From Symbiodinium natans (taxonomy: Eukaryota > Sar > Dinophyceae > Suessiales > Symbiodiniaceae), in assembly GCA_905221605.1 (NCBI GenBank), contig CAJNDS010001113.1:270001-334000 (forward strand): DNA of 64,000 bases, written 5' to 3'. A program made the translations under genes and the position numbers. The notes below the pieces were generated by a model, which saw only the letters and a list, made by a program, of their open reading frames with translations, was not told the DNA's origin and made no database searches. Numbering within the stretch: position 1 is the first letter of the stretch; each line of letters starts with the position of its first letter. Below are positions 1 through 11,329 of the stretch, in pieces.

Positions 1-133
1 CAGTGGGGGAGTGGGGAGTGGGGGAGTGGGGGAGCTCTGTTTTCGGGGCATATGTCTGGGCTCTGTTAATGGGGCAAAACATATTCAGAAGTGCCACTTC
101 TGAAACCCCCCACCCAGGTAGCAGAAGTGCCCA
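1..133 (+). repeat. Left arm of a 22.8 kb-spaced inverted repeat
   Basis: This segment is the near-exact reverse complement of 22,684-22,811. It has an outer G-rich part (GTGGGGGAGTGGGG) and an inner unique part containing GGGGCATATGTCTGGGCTCT and GCAAAACATATTCAGAAG. The only clear difference is a short indel in the C-run at ~106-113. Similarity stops at the inner edge, about 48 bp before the recombinase start codon. The left end is cut by the window edge. It could be a terminal inverted repeat of one element or two oppositely oriented copies of a dispersed repeat. Confidence 0.85.
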
Positions 134-180
134 CGGAAGTGGTAGAGGAGGTAGCAGGCCGCCCAAGTCGCTCAGGTCAG

Positions 181-1308
181 ATGCCTCCCAAGAAGAAAAC
201 AGGCATCATACTATGTGGCATGAAGGACTGTGGCAGTGAGCAAAATTGCAAGAACGCGCAGCACTCTCTGCCACGAAGATCAGTGCAGCTAGATCGCTGC
301 CGGGAGCTGCGCAAGAACTGCAAGGTTGTGAAGTTCTGCTGCGAGCAGCACCTCAGACAGTGTCAGAGGGTTGGGAAACCAAAATCATCGCATTCAGGGT
401 CTGGCTGCGAGGCGTTCAGTGTTCAGCAGGTTACAGAATTTTTTTTTGCTGTCTGTGAGTGCGGTTTTCCGTGGGCGGCTGTGCTGTTGATTCTGCAACT
501 GTTCATGGGGGAAAGAGCGGACTGCACTCGTTCGTGTCGGGTGTCATGGCTGGTGAATGTTTGTTCTACTGAAAATGCGGACGCTGCCTCAAACTTGCCG
601 CAGATACGCATCCCTGACAATGTCAATGCCAAGACCGTTGCTGGCAGTTTTCCATTAGACCGGTCTTTTGCATCATTGCTTCGCAACTGGATAGAAGAAG
701 CGCCGCTGAAGGGGGCGAGGGGCAGCCAGTGGCCATTGCGGGGCCAAGATCTCACACAAGCAGACGCCTGTCTGTTTCCAGGCAAAGACACGGCCACCCA
801 GAAGCAGGCTTGGAAAATCCCAGTCACTGAGCGGGCGTACTATGAAGTTGTTCGCAAGGCTGTTGCATTTATTGCAGCTGACAGGAAACAAGTAGAAGAC
901 CAAGGCAAAACGCATACCTTTTCAGATGTGGACTTAAAGCGAGTCGGCACACACACTTTCAAGAAGACTTGTGTGTCGCTACTTGCTGAAGCCGGTGCTA
1001 GTATGACTTTAATTGCTGCCATCACCAGGACGTCAGTAGCAATCCTAAAGAAGCACTATGATACCCCTACAAATGCACGCAAGCGCCACGCCATCGCACG
1101 CGCATTGGCCCCTGTCGTTGGGCCTCTGAGTCTGTCAGAGCCCAGGCCAGGAGATGAGGTCCAAGAACTTGCGTCAAGTCCTTTAAGTCTGGGATCAGCA
1201 GAGTCAGCAGCGGTGGCTCCAAGATGGTGCCCGTACTGCGGGCGCAGGCTTGGGTCTGTTGACTGGAGATTCTGCTTCTTTTGTGGAGCTGCCTTGCCCC
1301 ATTCATGA
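181..1308 (+). CDS. Tyrosine recombinase (phage-integrase fold) with C-terminal zinc ribbon
   Basis: This is an intronless frame of 375 codons from the first in-frame ATG; the frame is open further upstream, but only a GTG is available there. The start is basic (MPPKKK). A cysteine-rich segment (residues ~12-62) may bind zinc. The catalytic fold follows: a box-I-like LFMGERADC with Arg112, then box II GTHTFKKTCVSLLAEAGAS with His258 and a Lys at 261 where most family members have Arg, and finally AILKKHYDTP with the presumed nucleophile Tyr293. The C-terminus carries CPYCG...CFFCG, a four-cysteine zinc ribbon. Such enzymes cut and rejoin DNA through a 3'-phosphotyrosine bond and move cryptons, DIRS elements and fungal Starships. 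The gene begins about 48 bp inside the left inverted repeat and points inward, the position of a 'captain' recombinase. The HxxK change may impair catalysis or be a family trait. Confidence 0.75.
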   Translation: MPPKKKTGIILCGMKDCGSEQNCKNAQHSLPRRSVQLDRCRELRKNCKVVKFCCEQHLRQCQRVGKPKSSHSGSGCEAFSVQQVTEFFFAVCECGFPWAAVLLILQLFMGERADCTRSCRVSWLVNVCSTENADAASNLPQIRIPDNVNAKTVAGSFPLDRSFASLLRNWIEEAPLKGARGSQWPLRGQDLTQADACLFPGKDTATQKQAWKIPVTERAYYEVVRKAVAFIAADRKQVEDQGKTHTFSDVDLKRVGTHTFKKTCVSLLAEAGASMTLIAAITRTSVAILKKHYDTPTNARKRHAIARALAPVVGPLSLSEPRPGDEVQELASSPLSLGSAESAAVAPRWCPYCGRRLGSVDWRFCFFCGAALPHS

Positions 1309-2207
1309 ATCAGCGTCGCAATGTAGGTCATTGTTTTGCGGTGCAAATTTTTCCACCGAGACTTGTGCGCAACAGACAATGCTCCCAACTTCCAGTCAAG
1401 TTCGCGCGCAACTTAAAATCCTAGACAGATAAAAATTAAGGAGTTTTCGAGGCTGAGCATTGTAGAGCGCGGGATGGGTATTCTTTTTCAATGCGCTGCA
1501 GCGCTTGCATGTAGCTTGGAAGTATTTTCGTCAGTTTCTGCGTGCTTAAGACACGCGTCGGTCTTGGACTTGCCTTTCTCGAGTTCGTGCGTTAGCTGAC
1601 TCTGAAACCCCAAACCCCTCGACGCTCTCAGCAAATTGTCAAAGAACAGGGCTGCTAGGGTTGAATGCCTAGCTTCAGTCCAGCTGAAAGGCTTTTTCGG
1701 GGTTTCGGACCTGTAATGGCTACTCCATAAGCCCTACAAGCCCTATAAGATCTGAAAGCCCTTGGGACCCCTGCGTGCCACGCCGTGATGGCGAATGCGA
1801 TGGCCGCGGCGACTGCCGTGCGCTTGGCCTTGGGGTTCGGACTTTAATGGGGTTCGCAGCGCGGGGTGTAAGGCTTGGGGTTTGAATTTCGGGCGTGAGC
1901 TTCGACGAGTCTATTGCAGCTACCAGAATTATATAAGTATATAAACAGGTAATCAGTTATCTTTTTGAAAATATACAAGCTTGAAGCCGTGTGATCCTTC
2001 ACAGGTTTCTGGAGAGCTTCGTTGCGTTTTAGGACTCAAATTTGGGGATTGCTGCTCGGAGATTGGGGTCTAGACTTGCAGAGTGTGATCACCAGCCCAC
2101 GCTTGTGACTTGCTATGCCCGATGCAAGGAGCATACTTCCGCGATACTGTTTGAAGCTCCTATACATCTATAAATTCAAACCCTTGTCGGGACACCCCGC
2201 AACAATC
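1309..2207. other. No gene seen
   Basis: This is mixed-composition DNA downstream of the recombinase. I see no convincing exon, only short degenerate fragments resembling telomere repeat near 1,610-1,620 and 1,830-1,880. Confidence 0.5.
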
Positions 2208-5200
2208 TCAAAAAGAAAGCTTCAACCCCAATCCCTCAACCCAAAACCCTATTCTATAAACCCTGCGTGAGGCAGCTGCGATCTTCAGCGGCGGTGTTCG
2301 TGCCTGGCGCTTATCATGCTTTGACCGGCGTTCTGGATACTTCGAATAATGAGCAAGGACTAAAACTTGTGATGACCTGTTGCAGCCGACAGATTGAATT
2401 GACACGTACACTTCCTTTCGACCAGGCGGGCCAGCTTCAGATTCAGCGAGGTGGTGAAGGCGCACACTCAATGTCAAACTGCAGTCCGTTCCAGCCCACA
2501 TGTTTTGATTTATCTAGTCTAAATTGACAGGCTGAACGGTGTCAAAAATCGGCAGTAACCTTCAGTTCATAGCCTAACTGACCTGACTCACACTCAGCTG
2601 CGGGGGAAGCTCGGACTTGTGTTTCTGTACTAGGCTCATCAAGCTCTCGCGGCTCAGATCCTCCCCGAAGTTAAGGCCGGCTTTGAACGAAGCCTCGAGT
2701 GTCTGAAGCCAGGTGCCAGCATGCACGCTTCCGAGCAGCGCATCACGTCTGCCCCTGAGTGCGTTCGCCTCATTCGCCACATTGCATTTGCGGACGTCCC
2801 ACGTGATCTGGTTCATGATAATCGCGCAGGTCCAGGAGGGAATGGGGTCCTTGACCACGATTTGGAGGATTTGTCTGGCTTTGACGTCCGGAGAGTTCGT
2901 ATCGCAGTGCATAAGGGATACGATGCACCTCTTCTGTCCTGCCACTTTGACCTTGTACACATGCGAGCCCTCGCCCCACACTTTCTCTTTCAGGAGGTTC
3001 TTCATCGCCGCCTGGGGCAGTGCTCTTCAGGGTTCGGAGTTTCAGAAAGAGTTTAGTGGGTTATTTTGGGTCAGCAAAGTCAAAATAAATAAAAGTGGTG
3101 TAGGGTTTGTTTGTTAAGGGCGGGGGGAGGTACTTCGGGTTGGATCAGAATAGCTTTGACATCTAGGGTCCAAAGTTGCTGAGGCCTGCGACTGGTGAGA
3201 CCCACGCGTGCGGGGCCTACTTTGAAAGTGAATGGTTTAGGCTTTTAGGGATCGGGCCTTGAGGGTGTAGACGAGTCAGGATCTGTGGCCTTTTCGGGTT
3301 TGGGGTTGAGGGGTTTGGGGTTCAGGCTTCTTGGGCTTTGGGCCTTTAGTGTTCGGGGTGAGGGCCTGCTGGTCCGAAGCCTGAATCTCAAGTCAGACCC
3401 CAATCACCCTATTTTGCACCCGTAACCCCCACAGACTGACATTCCAAAAAACACCCCGGCTGACATTGAGCTTTCGAGTTTCCTCAACCCTCGACCTGTA
3501 AATCCGAAAAGCTCACCTAAGATTTGAGCCCTGCCTCCGTCGTGTCATTGGCACTGTTGTCTTGACCTTCCTGGGCCGCCTCCACGTTGGCGTTGGTATC
3601 CTTGCAGGCTTGATCCCGGCAGCTATCGAGGGACTGCCCAGGCTTGTCGTACCGGAGTAAGGGCGTTAAGGGTTTGAGAGTTCTATTTTCGAGGCACAGA
3701 ATTCCGAGAAAGCATTGAACATAAGTAGACTTGGGGGGTGCTTCGTTCTCAGCTTTCGTGGCCTAGAATCCCTAGTCCTGTTGGAATTTGTAGACGGCTT
3801 CTGGACCTTGAGCTTCCATCGGTTCCTCTTCGTCGCTCACAATCTCTGCTGGCAGGTCACCGCTAGTGCCCGTCTCACCAAACCACGTTGCCCCGTCGCT
3901 TTTCCTTGCACGCCTTTTGCGCGGTTTTTTGGCACCCTGCTCCTTGGAGGACTTCTTCATCATGGCCTTTCTGGTCTTCTTCATGGCCTTCCTCGGCTTC
4001 TGGTTCCTCGCTTTCGCCTTGGCCATAGACTTCGGGTTTCTTGGGGACGGTTCGGGTTGGAGCGTCTCTTCGGAGTCGGGTGTCTCTTTTGCGCTTTTCT
4101 CTTCCTGACGCATGGCTGCTTCAGCTGGGCTTACATCATCCTCGGGCTTGGTGGCCTTCGCCTTAGGCTTGCTCTTCGCCTTTGACTTGGCCTTGCCTCG
4201 CTTGTTCTGTGTCTTGGGCCTGGCCTTAGCCTTGCCCTTCTTTGGCTCTTGATCCTCCACGGCCCCCTCCTTGGTGGCGGCGACCGCTGCGGGTTGCGAC
4301 GGCTCACCTCGGACCCATGTGGATCGCTGTTTCAATTTCTGGGGCATGGGCTTGGCTGGCGACTTTAAACTGAAGGTAGGCTCCTGTGATGTTTGACAAG
4401 GGTTTAGGGTTTAGGGTTTAGGGTTAGGGTTTAGGGTTTAGGGTTTAGGGTTTAGGGTGTAGGGTGTAGGGTTTAGGGTGATGTCAGTGCGATGACCTTC
4501 CAAAACTTGAAATTGAACTTTCAGCCTGAGGCTGTCGATTGGATGACTTCACGTGGTTGCTGGGGCCCAGGCATTCCGGCTCTGAATCCGTAACGTCCAC
4601 ACGATGAACGTCTCCCATGATCGTTTGATTGCAGCTACACGCAGCTAAGCTAGGAAAATAGCTTGACCCTCGCTCGGCGCGCGTCGTGCCTCAACACAAA
4701 AACACACTCTGAATGACAGAAGGACTTAAGTTCTGGAAATCACTAACGCTTGTCAGCCTTTTCGCACTGCAGTGTCAAAGTCAGCCTGCCGAAAGGGAAG
4801 CCTGCCTGCTGATACATCGCATTCGATTGTAGGCTTAACTTCAATATGAGTAAGGCAAAACATGAAAGTTGAAAGTAGGGGCTTGCTGGCTTCCTCTGAC
4901 ATCGGTTCAGGCCGTGTGCAGCGCTCGGCGCTCATCGGCGGGCTGTCTTTCGGGCTTTCGTCGATTGGTGTGGATTGTAAGCTACAGGGTAGTGGAACCG
5001 GTGCATGAGGGGCAACCCGACCAATGTCACCCGGCTTCTCTCTCAATCAGTGACATCCACAACCCAGGGCTGAGCGCAAGTTTCAGAACCTTTTACATTC
5101 TAGGTACAGCGCGACCTTGAAGGCGAGGTTATTCGGATTAGCGTAAGTCTATGCGTGACACGCTCAGGGTAGCAGCCTGGGATCCGGAAGACCAATTGTC

Positions 5201-5573
5201 ACTGCAACTCATACACGCGGTCTGCTTGCATTTCAAGTTGGCCCGTCAACCAAAATTTGGGTTTCGAGGGCTTGAGCATGGCAGGTGGGTTCAGCGATTT
5301 TTGCACCTCCCAAATCACGTAGCCAGCAGCAAAAGGAAGATTCTTGAAATTATCTCGGAACAGAGCCCCTACAAATCCTCGCTTCATAGTTGGCGTAGCA
5401 AGCGATCCGTCATCTAGGCGATCACCCACGAATGCCATGCCCTTGGCCTTGGCTTTCAGGTCGATGCGGCAGTACATTTGCACGTCCCGGCCCTGGCACA
5501 TGGCGTGGGCTTCCAGTTCAAGTCTCTGGCGTGAGGGAACATTTGTCGGGTTGAGGAATTCGCGTTTTTCCTA
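2208..5573 (-). CDS. Unrecognised multi-exon gene or 3' half of the neighbouring gene
   Basis: Coding-like exons read leftwards. One is at 5,573-~5,265, opened by an AG|G acceptor and beginning EKREFLNPTN; it is rich in conserved-looking aromatic and charged residues (FRDNFKNLPFAAGYVIWEV). One at ~4,347-3,772 is very Lys/Ala/Pro-rich (AKARPKTQNKRGKAKSKAK), like a linker-histone tail or a disordered nucleic-acid-binding region. A possible exon lies at ~3,690-3,520. Another at ~3,005-2,590 includes TWDVRKCNVANEANALRGRR and ends at a GTGAGT donor. A last one is at ~2,490-2,270. I recognise no family. Because the next gene to the right ends ambiguously at 5,873, both could be one gene. A telomere-like tract (4,398-4,480) sits in the intron before the Lys-rich exon. 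Confidence 0.42.
4398..4480 (+). repeat. Telomere-like TTTAGGG tract inside an intron
   Basis: About eleven TTTAGGG units with minor variants (TGTAGGG, one TTAGGG) lie between coding-like minus-strand exons. Confidence 0.9.
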
Positions 5574-5872
5574 GGTAGGATAAGGGGGACCCTGGGACCC
5601 CTTCTTAACCCTCTTCTGGCTCTCTTAAACAGGGACCTTATTCAGAGGATCTATATCCCAAGGGCCCCCCTAATCCTATCCCCTAGTTTTGGAGTGCCTC
5701 CGAAAGGTGTACCTGTGTATTTCCCAGGTTGCAAGATGTGTGGGTTTTTGGGCTACATGTTTGGTCCAACCACAGACAGCCGTTCCGCACTTTTCAAAGG
5801 TCAGAGTATTGCGGGTATAGGCGTTAGGATTCAGGGTTTTAGGATGGTTACCCAGCGCCCGCGACAAACCCA

Positions 5873-8800
5873 TCATTCAGACTGAGCCCTGCTCCACACG
5901 ACAAACCGTCCCTCATTCCCAGCCGCCTGCTTGGACATAGTTTTCGGCGCACACTCGTGATGCTCCACCACCAGGTCGGGGATGCCCAGTTGCGCTGCCT
6001 GCAGGCACCACATGGGGCACGGGCAGCTGTTGGGTTAGCGCCTAGCGACAGCTGGGGCGGGGTGTTTGCTGCGCGTAAATGAAGAACTACGGGATATGAT
6101 TGCAATACTCAACGCTGATTGCTTCACAGCGGGGTTGCTCTCTTTGTTTACACGGTGTAGCCTCAAACACCAGTGAGCAGATCGTTTTGATTTCCTTCTT
6201 GCCCTCATCGACAGCAACGACGTAGTCTGTGTCGTGGCTTATGATGAACGGAGTGGCCCCCACTGCGCCTCACAGTCTCAATGCTTGAATGCACAACGCA
6301 AAAAACAGTAGATACATGACACATCACAAAAATAAAAATTGCGTCGTAGTGGAATGTCCTTGGAATCCAGCCATCACATCGTAGAGCAACGTGCCGCTCC
6401 CGAACCCGAAAAGCTCACCGGCCGGGCAGTTGAAGCTATTGCCATGCATGTCCTTTTCGATGAAGAGAAGAACTGACATGTCTTTGGTGATGTAGATGCC
6501 GGGCTGCGCGCGGGTGGGCTTCACAGTGTACAGCCTCAGTCTGTCAGGCGACTCTCTGGCCAATGCTGAATCCGAAGGGCCTCGGCCTGAGAACCTGACA
6601 GCGCAGAACCCAGGGATTAACCTGTGACTGCTGGGAAGTTTTGGGTCTGAATTAGATCGAGGAACACTCTCGTCATATCCATGTCTTGCTTTGCGTAGTC
6701 CTTCACAAGTGGGTTGAGGTTTCTCTTCAGGTCGACCGGTTGGGTGCCTCGAGGGTCAAACTCCGGACCGTCCAGCTTGATTCCAACTGTACCCGAGTCA
6801 TTCCCAGACGTAGATGCCGATGATAGCGATCCGAGATTTCCCAGCGCCTCCTGGTCGGGATTAGAGGAGTTGTTAGGTCTGCCTTTAACCACCTTATCTG
6901 ACAGTGAACGGTTTGGGGCCAAGCAAGACACCAACCACAACGATGAAAGCAACATGATGTGATCTTTTATCCACTGTCAGTCCTTCGTTTGCTTGCTGAA
7001 CAGCTCCCACTTGTCCCGCACGTCTGGGTCCGCATCCCGAAATCTCTCCAGCACAACGTTGGGGACGATTGCTTTCCCTGTCCTGTCATCCCACGTCAAC
7101 TTGTGCAGGGTGGGTTTCTGGACCTGCGTGTCAGATGTCCGGCGGGGTTCTGCCGGGCCTGCTTCTGTACTCGGCTCCCACCATCGTCGCATGAGCATGC
7201 CCTGCAAAAAGCTCGTCATTCCAAGGCTCTTGGACTTTTCAGCTTCAGCGCTTCCTGCTGCGCAGTAAAAGCCCGCCCCAACAAACAACGGAACTTCAGC
7301 GCCCTTCTGCCAGTCCTCATTGAGCATCCAGACTGCCTCAAGGACGTCCCCAAAGTTCGGGCAAGGATCGAGCACTGTGACTTTGCGGGTTGTTGGGCCT
7401 TGATCTTCGCCTCCCCGACCGCACGTGAGACGCTGCAAGATCGTCTTCCACGCTTTTGCTCCCAACTGGGCCACCCTGACACAGGGTGAATCCGTAGACG
7501 AGGTTCAAGATCTCTGACAAGGGTTCTAAAATATGAACAAGCTGCAACAACCCTGGCTGTCCTCTCGAGGGGACCGATGTTCTCGGTCTGGAACTCAACG
7601 CTCGACTGAGGGATGTGCCTCATGTCCCGATGGCTTATGATGGGGACATTGTCGATGAGCATGTGGTTGTCTGTCGCCAAAGATTTTGACCACGGGCTGT
7701 GCTCGAAATTATCCGAAAGGCAAAGCCGCAAACGTGACAAAGCTTCTCGACTGTCATTGCCGTGAAAGCTGCTAGTGTCGAAGAGCACGTTGAGAGCGAT
7801 GTCAATGTTGAGCGAGTTTGTCAGGAGGCCGTCCTCCAGCTTCCTTACCAAATTGAAATGCGTCTTCATGTTGGTGGACGTGGTCTTGCACGGGTACTTC
7901 AGGAGGAGCGCGTTGTTGGCGGACTGGTGGCAAATATCCGCTCCAGCTTTCAGCATCTCAAGCGCAGCTGTCAGCGTCGGCGGCTTCCCCAAATCCAGAA
8001 CGACCAATGTCTCCCTCGGTTTCTCATGACCCCTGGTTCTTCAATGTAATTGCGACTGGCCAGAACAAAAAACGCAATATACAGCTGAGTTACTGGGCTT
8101 CCTCACGTATCTTCGTCAAGTCCATATCCTTTGCACACTTTGCCCTGAAATTCCCAAAGTGCTTGGGGATGCTTTTGTAGCCACTGTCCAAAGTGATAAT
8201 GCTGAGGCGGCTGTCCATCACTTCCTTGACCCTCTTGAGACCAGTCTCGCGCCTGTTCCTTTGGTGCGATTGGACCTTGGGGGCCCAAAGATCCTTCGCT
8301 CGGGCCAGGTCTTTGTCGTACTGCACGAGCTTCTCAAGATCCTCGCTGATCTCAGATTCGAGCGACTCGAAACTCGCATGATCTACTTTGATCTGGAGCT
8401 CCTTGCGTTTCTTCAGCTCTGCGCTTCTCATTTCCGCCTCTGACCTATCGACGATGTACTTGAAGTCAGGCAGCGACGTGCATTCCAGTGGCACCGGTAG
8501 CTTCTCGCGCTGCTCCTGGAAGTTAGCACTAGCCCGGGCGACGGTCATGCTGTGTGGCCAAAAACCGACACGAAAAAACCACACTGACAATTAGACACCA
8601 GGCTGCCAGACTGAGGTTCCTAAGGCCTAGCGACTCTGCTGGAGCTTTAAAGATGAAAATGGGGGATTTACAGGATGAATACAGTGTCAAAAGCGCAACC
8701 GAACCCCAAGACTCCTGTAGATTGTGAACTCAAGTTCAGGGTTTAGGAACAGACCAAGCCATGAAGGATTTAAGGGTTTTGGGTTACATAAACCCTCCGC

Positions 8801-10996
8801 TCCACGAGGTGGTCGTCGAAGCTGCTGTTCAAGAAGCTCTCTTGCAAGGCTGGGAGCGCAGCCGTGTAGACCTGACAGAGACAGAGAGGAGGGTTGACTT
8901 AGGTTAGAGATTGACATGGGTCAGAAGGTTTCTGGGTGGGGTGGGTTCGGGGGGTTGGCCTCTAAAGGCAACTTGCTGCGCAGGTTCTCGCAGTACAGGA
9001 GAAACATTCGGGCGGACTTCTGAAGGAATTGAACTTTGTCATCAGACGCACTGCTCCTCATGCCAGCAGCGGTGTTCAAGTAGTCGAGCTGAATACGCTT
9101 CAAGATAAGCTCCACGGTCTCGTCATCGTTGCTCAACCTGTCCTCGTAGAAGTCAACATCGGTCTTGACAAGGAAATTGGACCGGAGAGCTTTTGATGCG
9201 ATGCCTTGATGATTGATGGGACCTTTGACCATGCCATGCGTTGACGCCAGCTTGCACAGAATATCCCTGGCCTTCGGAGAGATGTACATCAGCAAGTTCT
9301 CGACAGCGTCATGTTCAGCTTTGCTGAGACCGTAGTCAGACGCACACGCCTTGAAGATATCACACTGTGTCCGGACATCGGAGCTGTGGATCTCAATCTT
9401 CTTGAGGATTTGGAACAGGAAATTGAAGCAATTCGGCTTTGTCCGTGTCATGGTCGCAGTCAGAGTCACATCTCGGCTCATGTGTTTCCAGAGTAATAGG
9501 AAGGCCCAAGGCCTAGAAGGAACCCTTACTCCTGCAATCCTTTCTGCAAAAATTACATATAGTGCTTATAAGCAGCCCCGATAACAGAAACACAAGTGGT
9601 CTTTCACTTCAAGTGGCCTTCAGAAGGGACCCTTACTCCTGCAATCCTTTCCGCAAAAATTAGATAGTGCTGATAAGTAGCCCCAATACCAGAACCCTTC
9701 TTTGGTCTTTCACAAAGTGGCTTACAGCAGGCCCTTAAAGGGAACCTTCAACCCTGATTGCTTGGTCCGTCCAGGCGAGCGGGGGGTCGCCATCACTGCG
9801 GACGCGTGACGCTGAGTTTGAGTTTGCCAGGGGAATTGGGCCATTGACTAGATTGCCAGGCTTCTGAATAAACGGGTCTTGAATGATGCTTTCACCTATC
9901 ACTTACGATTTTACTGAAGCTGAGCTTCCGCGATTGATGTCCACTTCGTCTTTGTCGTCCGGAATCTCCAGGTAGTTCGCGGTTTGTGTCTGGAACATTT
10001 CGAACTTGCCATTGTTGCGCAGGTAGGTGATGTAGGCGTCCATGGAATTGGTAGCGTCCATCAACGCCAACACGACAAGCATGGATGTAGCTCTGGACCA
10101 TCCTTTGATCTCATGGACGCAGAAAGCTGGAGCCAGCTCCTCAAGAACAGGGCAGCTTAGTAAGGCTCGGCTTAGGCTCGGCTATAGAAAGAAATTATTC
10201 CCGCTACTGTTACTGGTTTAGGGTTTAGGGTTTAGGGTTTAGGGTTTAGGGTTTAGGGTTTAGGGTTTAGGGTTTAGGGTTTAGGGTTTAGGGTTTAGGG
10301 TTTAAGGTTTAGGGTTTAGGGTTTAGGGTTTAGGGTTTAGTGTTTAGGGTTTAGGGTTTAGGGTTTAGGGTTTAGGGTGTAGGGTCTAGGGTCTACGGTC
10401 TAGGGTTTAGGGTTTTGGGTATAGGTTTTCGGGTTAAGGGCTTCGGGTTTAGGATTTTTTACCCCGTGAGATTTGAGGTCCTCCGAAACGCAAGGGTGAC
10501 TGCCAGCGGTCGCGTGGTTGAGCTCCGGCCGGGGCTGCGTAATCAAGGGCAACTCCACTCCTGGCTGCGTGTGGTCCGTGCAAAGGCCTTTCACCATCAC
10601 ACTCTGAAGCAAGTTCTTGAATGCTTCGCGGTTGACTGGGCCTTTGTTGCCAGCACTTTTCGTCCATGCCCAGTGGTATGGACGAAGGCGCTTGAGGCCA
10701 TGCCCGCCCCAAGAAGACTTGAGGTAGTCCATGATGGGGTCAGGCGGGAAGAGTTCGTCCAGCCTGTGGGCCCAAGCCGTTTGTGAGCTTTCGTCAGGCC
10801 ACAAGCTGAACATGATAGCCTCCAAATCTTCATGTTGATCCCACCACTCATCGAACTTGGCCATTGCCGGCGACATGAATGGGTGAAGTAGGAAGGCTTG
10901 TGCGACCTCAGGGCGTGCCTCCATACTTGTCTGGCTTTTCCTTCTCGTTGGACGTTCTTCCCCCCCACCACCTGTGGAAGGTCTCTTCTTGCCCAT
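5873..10996 (-). CDS. Large multi-exon gene, product not recognised
   Basis: The start is ATG 10,996 (MGKKRPSTGGGGEERPTRRK). Exons by eye: 10,996-10,463 (donor GTAAAA), 10,155-9,907 (donor GTAAGT), ~9,475-8,960, 8,871-8,794 (acceptor TCTGTCTCTGTCAG), 8,549-8,107 (donor GTGAGG; charged, helix-rich), ~8,030-7,510, ~7,485-6,980, ~6,955-6,617, ~6,563-6,350, ~6,266-6,160 and ~6,034-5,873 (TGA in frame). Two exons carry short strand-turn motifs, ETLVVLDLGKPP and TRKVTVLDPCPNFGDVLEAV, the latter followed by PLFVGAGFYCAA. These loosely resemble Rossmann-type methyltransferase motifs seen in other dinoflagellate proteins, but I cannot assign a function. The final exon has PDLVVEHHECAPKTMSKQAA. Intron 1 (10,462-10,156) is largely TTTAGGG repeat. 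The splicing pattern and lack of internal stops support a real gene. The true 3' end may lie further left. Confidence 0.55.
9505..9728. repeat. Tandem duplication of ~115 bp in an intron
   Basis: Two adjacent imperfect copies (about 9,507-9,612 and 9,622-9,728) share CCTTACTCCTGCAATCCTTT, GCAAAAATTA and TGGTCTTTCAC. They lie in the intron between the second and third exons of the large minus-strand gene. Confidence 0.75.
10205..10425 (+). repeat. Telomere-like TTTAGGG tract (~30 units) forming most of intron 1
   Basis: This is a nearly uninterrupted run of TTTAGGG with rare variants. It lies between the exon ending at 10,463 and the exon starting at 10,155 of the minus-strand gene, so the intron transcript reads CCCTAAA. 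Confidence 0.95.
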
Positions 10997-11329
10997 CTTG
11001 CGCAAAGCACAGGCGCAGCGAAGGGTTGGACAAAGGGGTTGACAGGTTTCCGCTTGATCCAGTCAAGCGCCACGCAGGGGTGGACAAAGGCCGCTTGCTT
11101 GAGTGATCCAATTGGGAAGTCACGCAAGGCTCACACATAGCATGCCCTAAGTCTCTACGTCAGCAAAGACTTTGAAATGATAGCACCATTTTGGTCCAGG
11201 GCCTCGCTCCACCGTTAGTACTGGCGGCTCATAGCTGGAACACTCGCTAAGTGAAAACGCAGTTCGGGCAGCCTGTCGTGTTTCCAGTATGACAAGCCAT
11301 CATTTGCGAGAAGCCTTGAAGGGCAGAAT

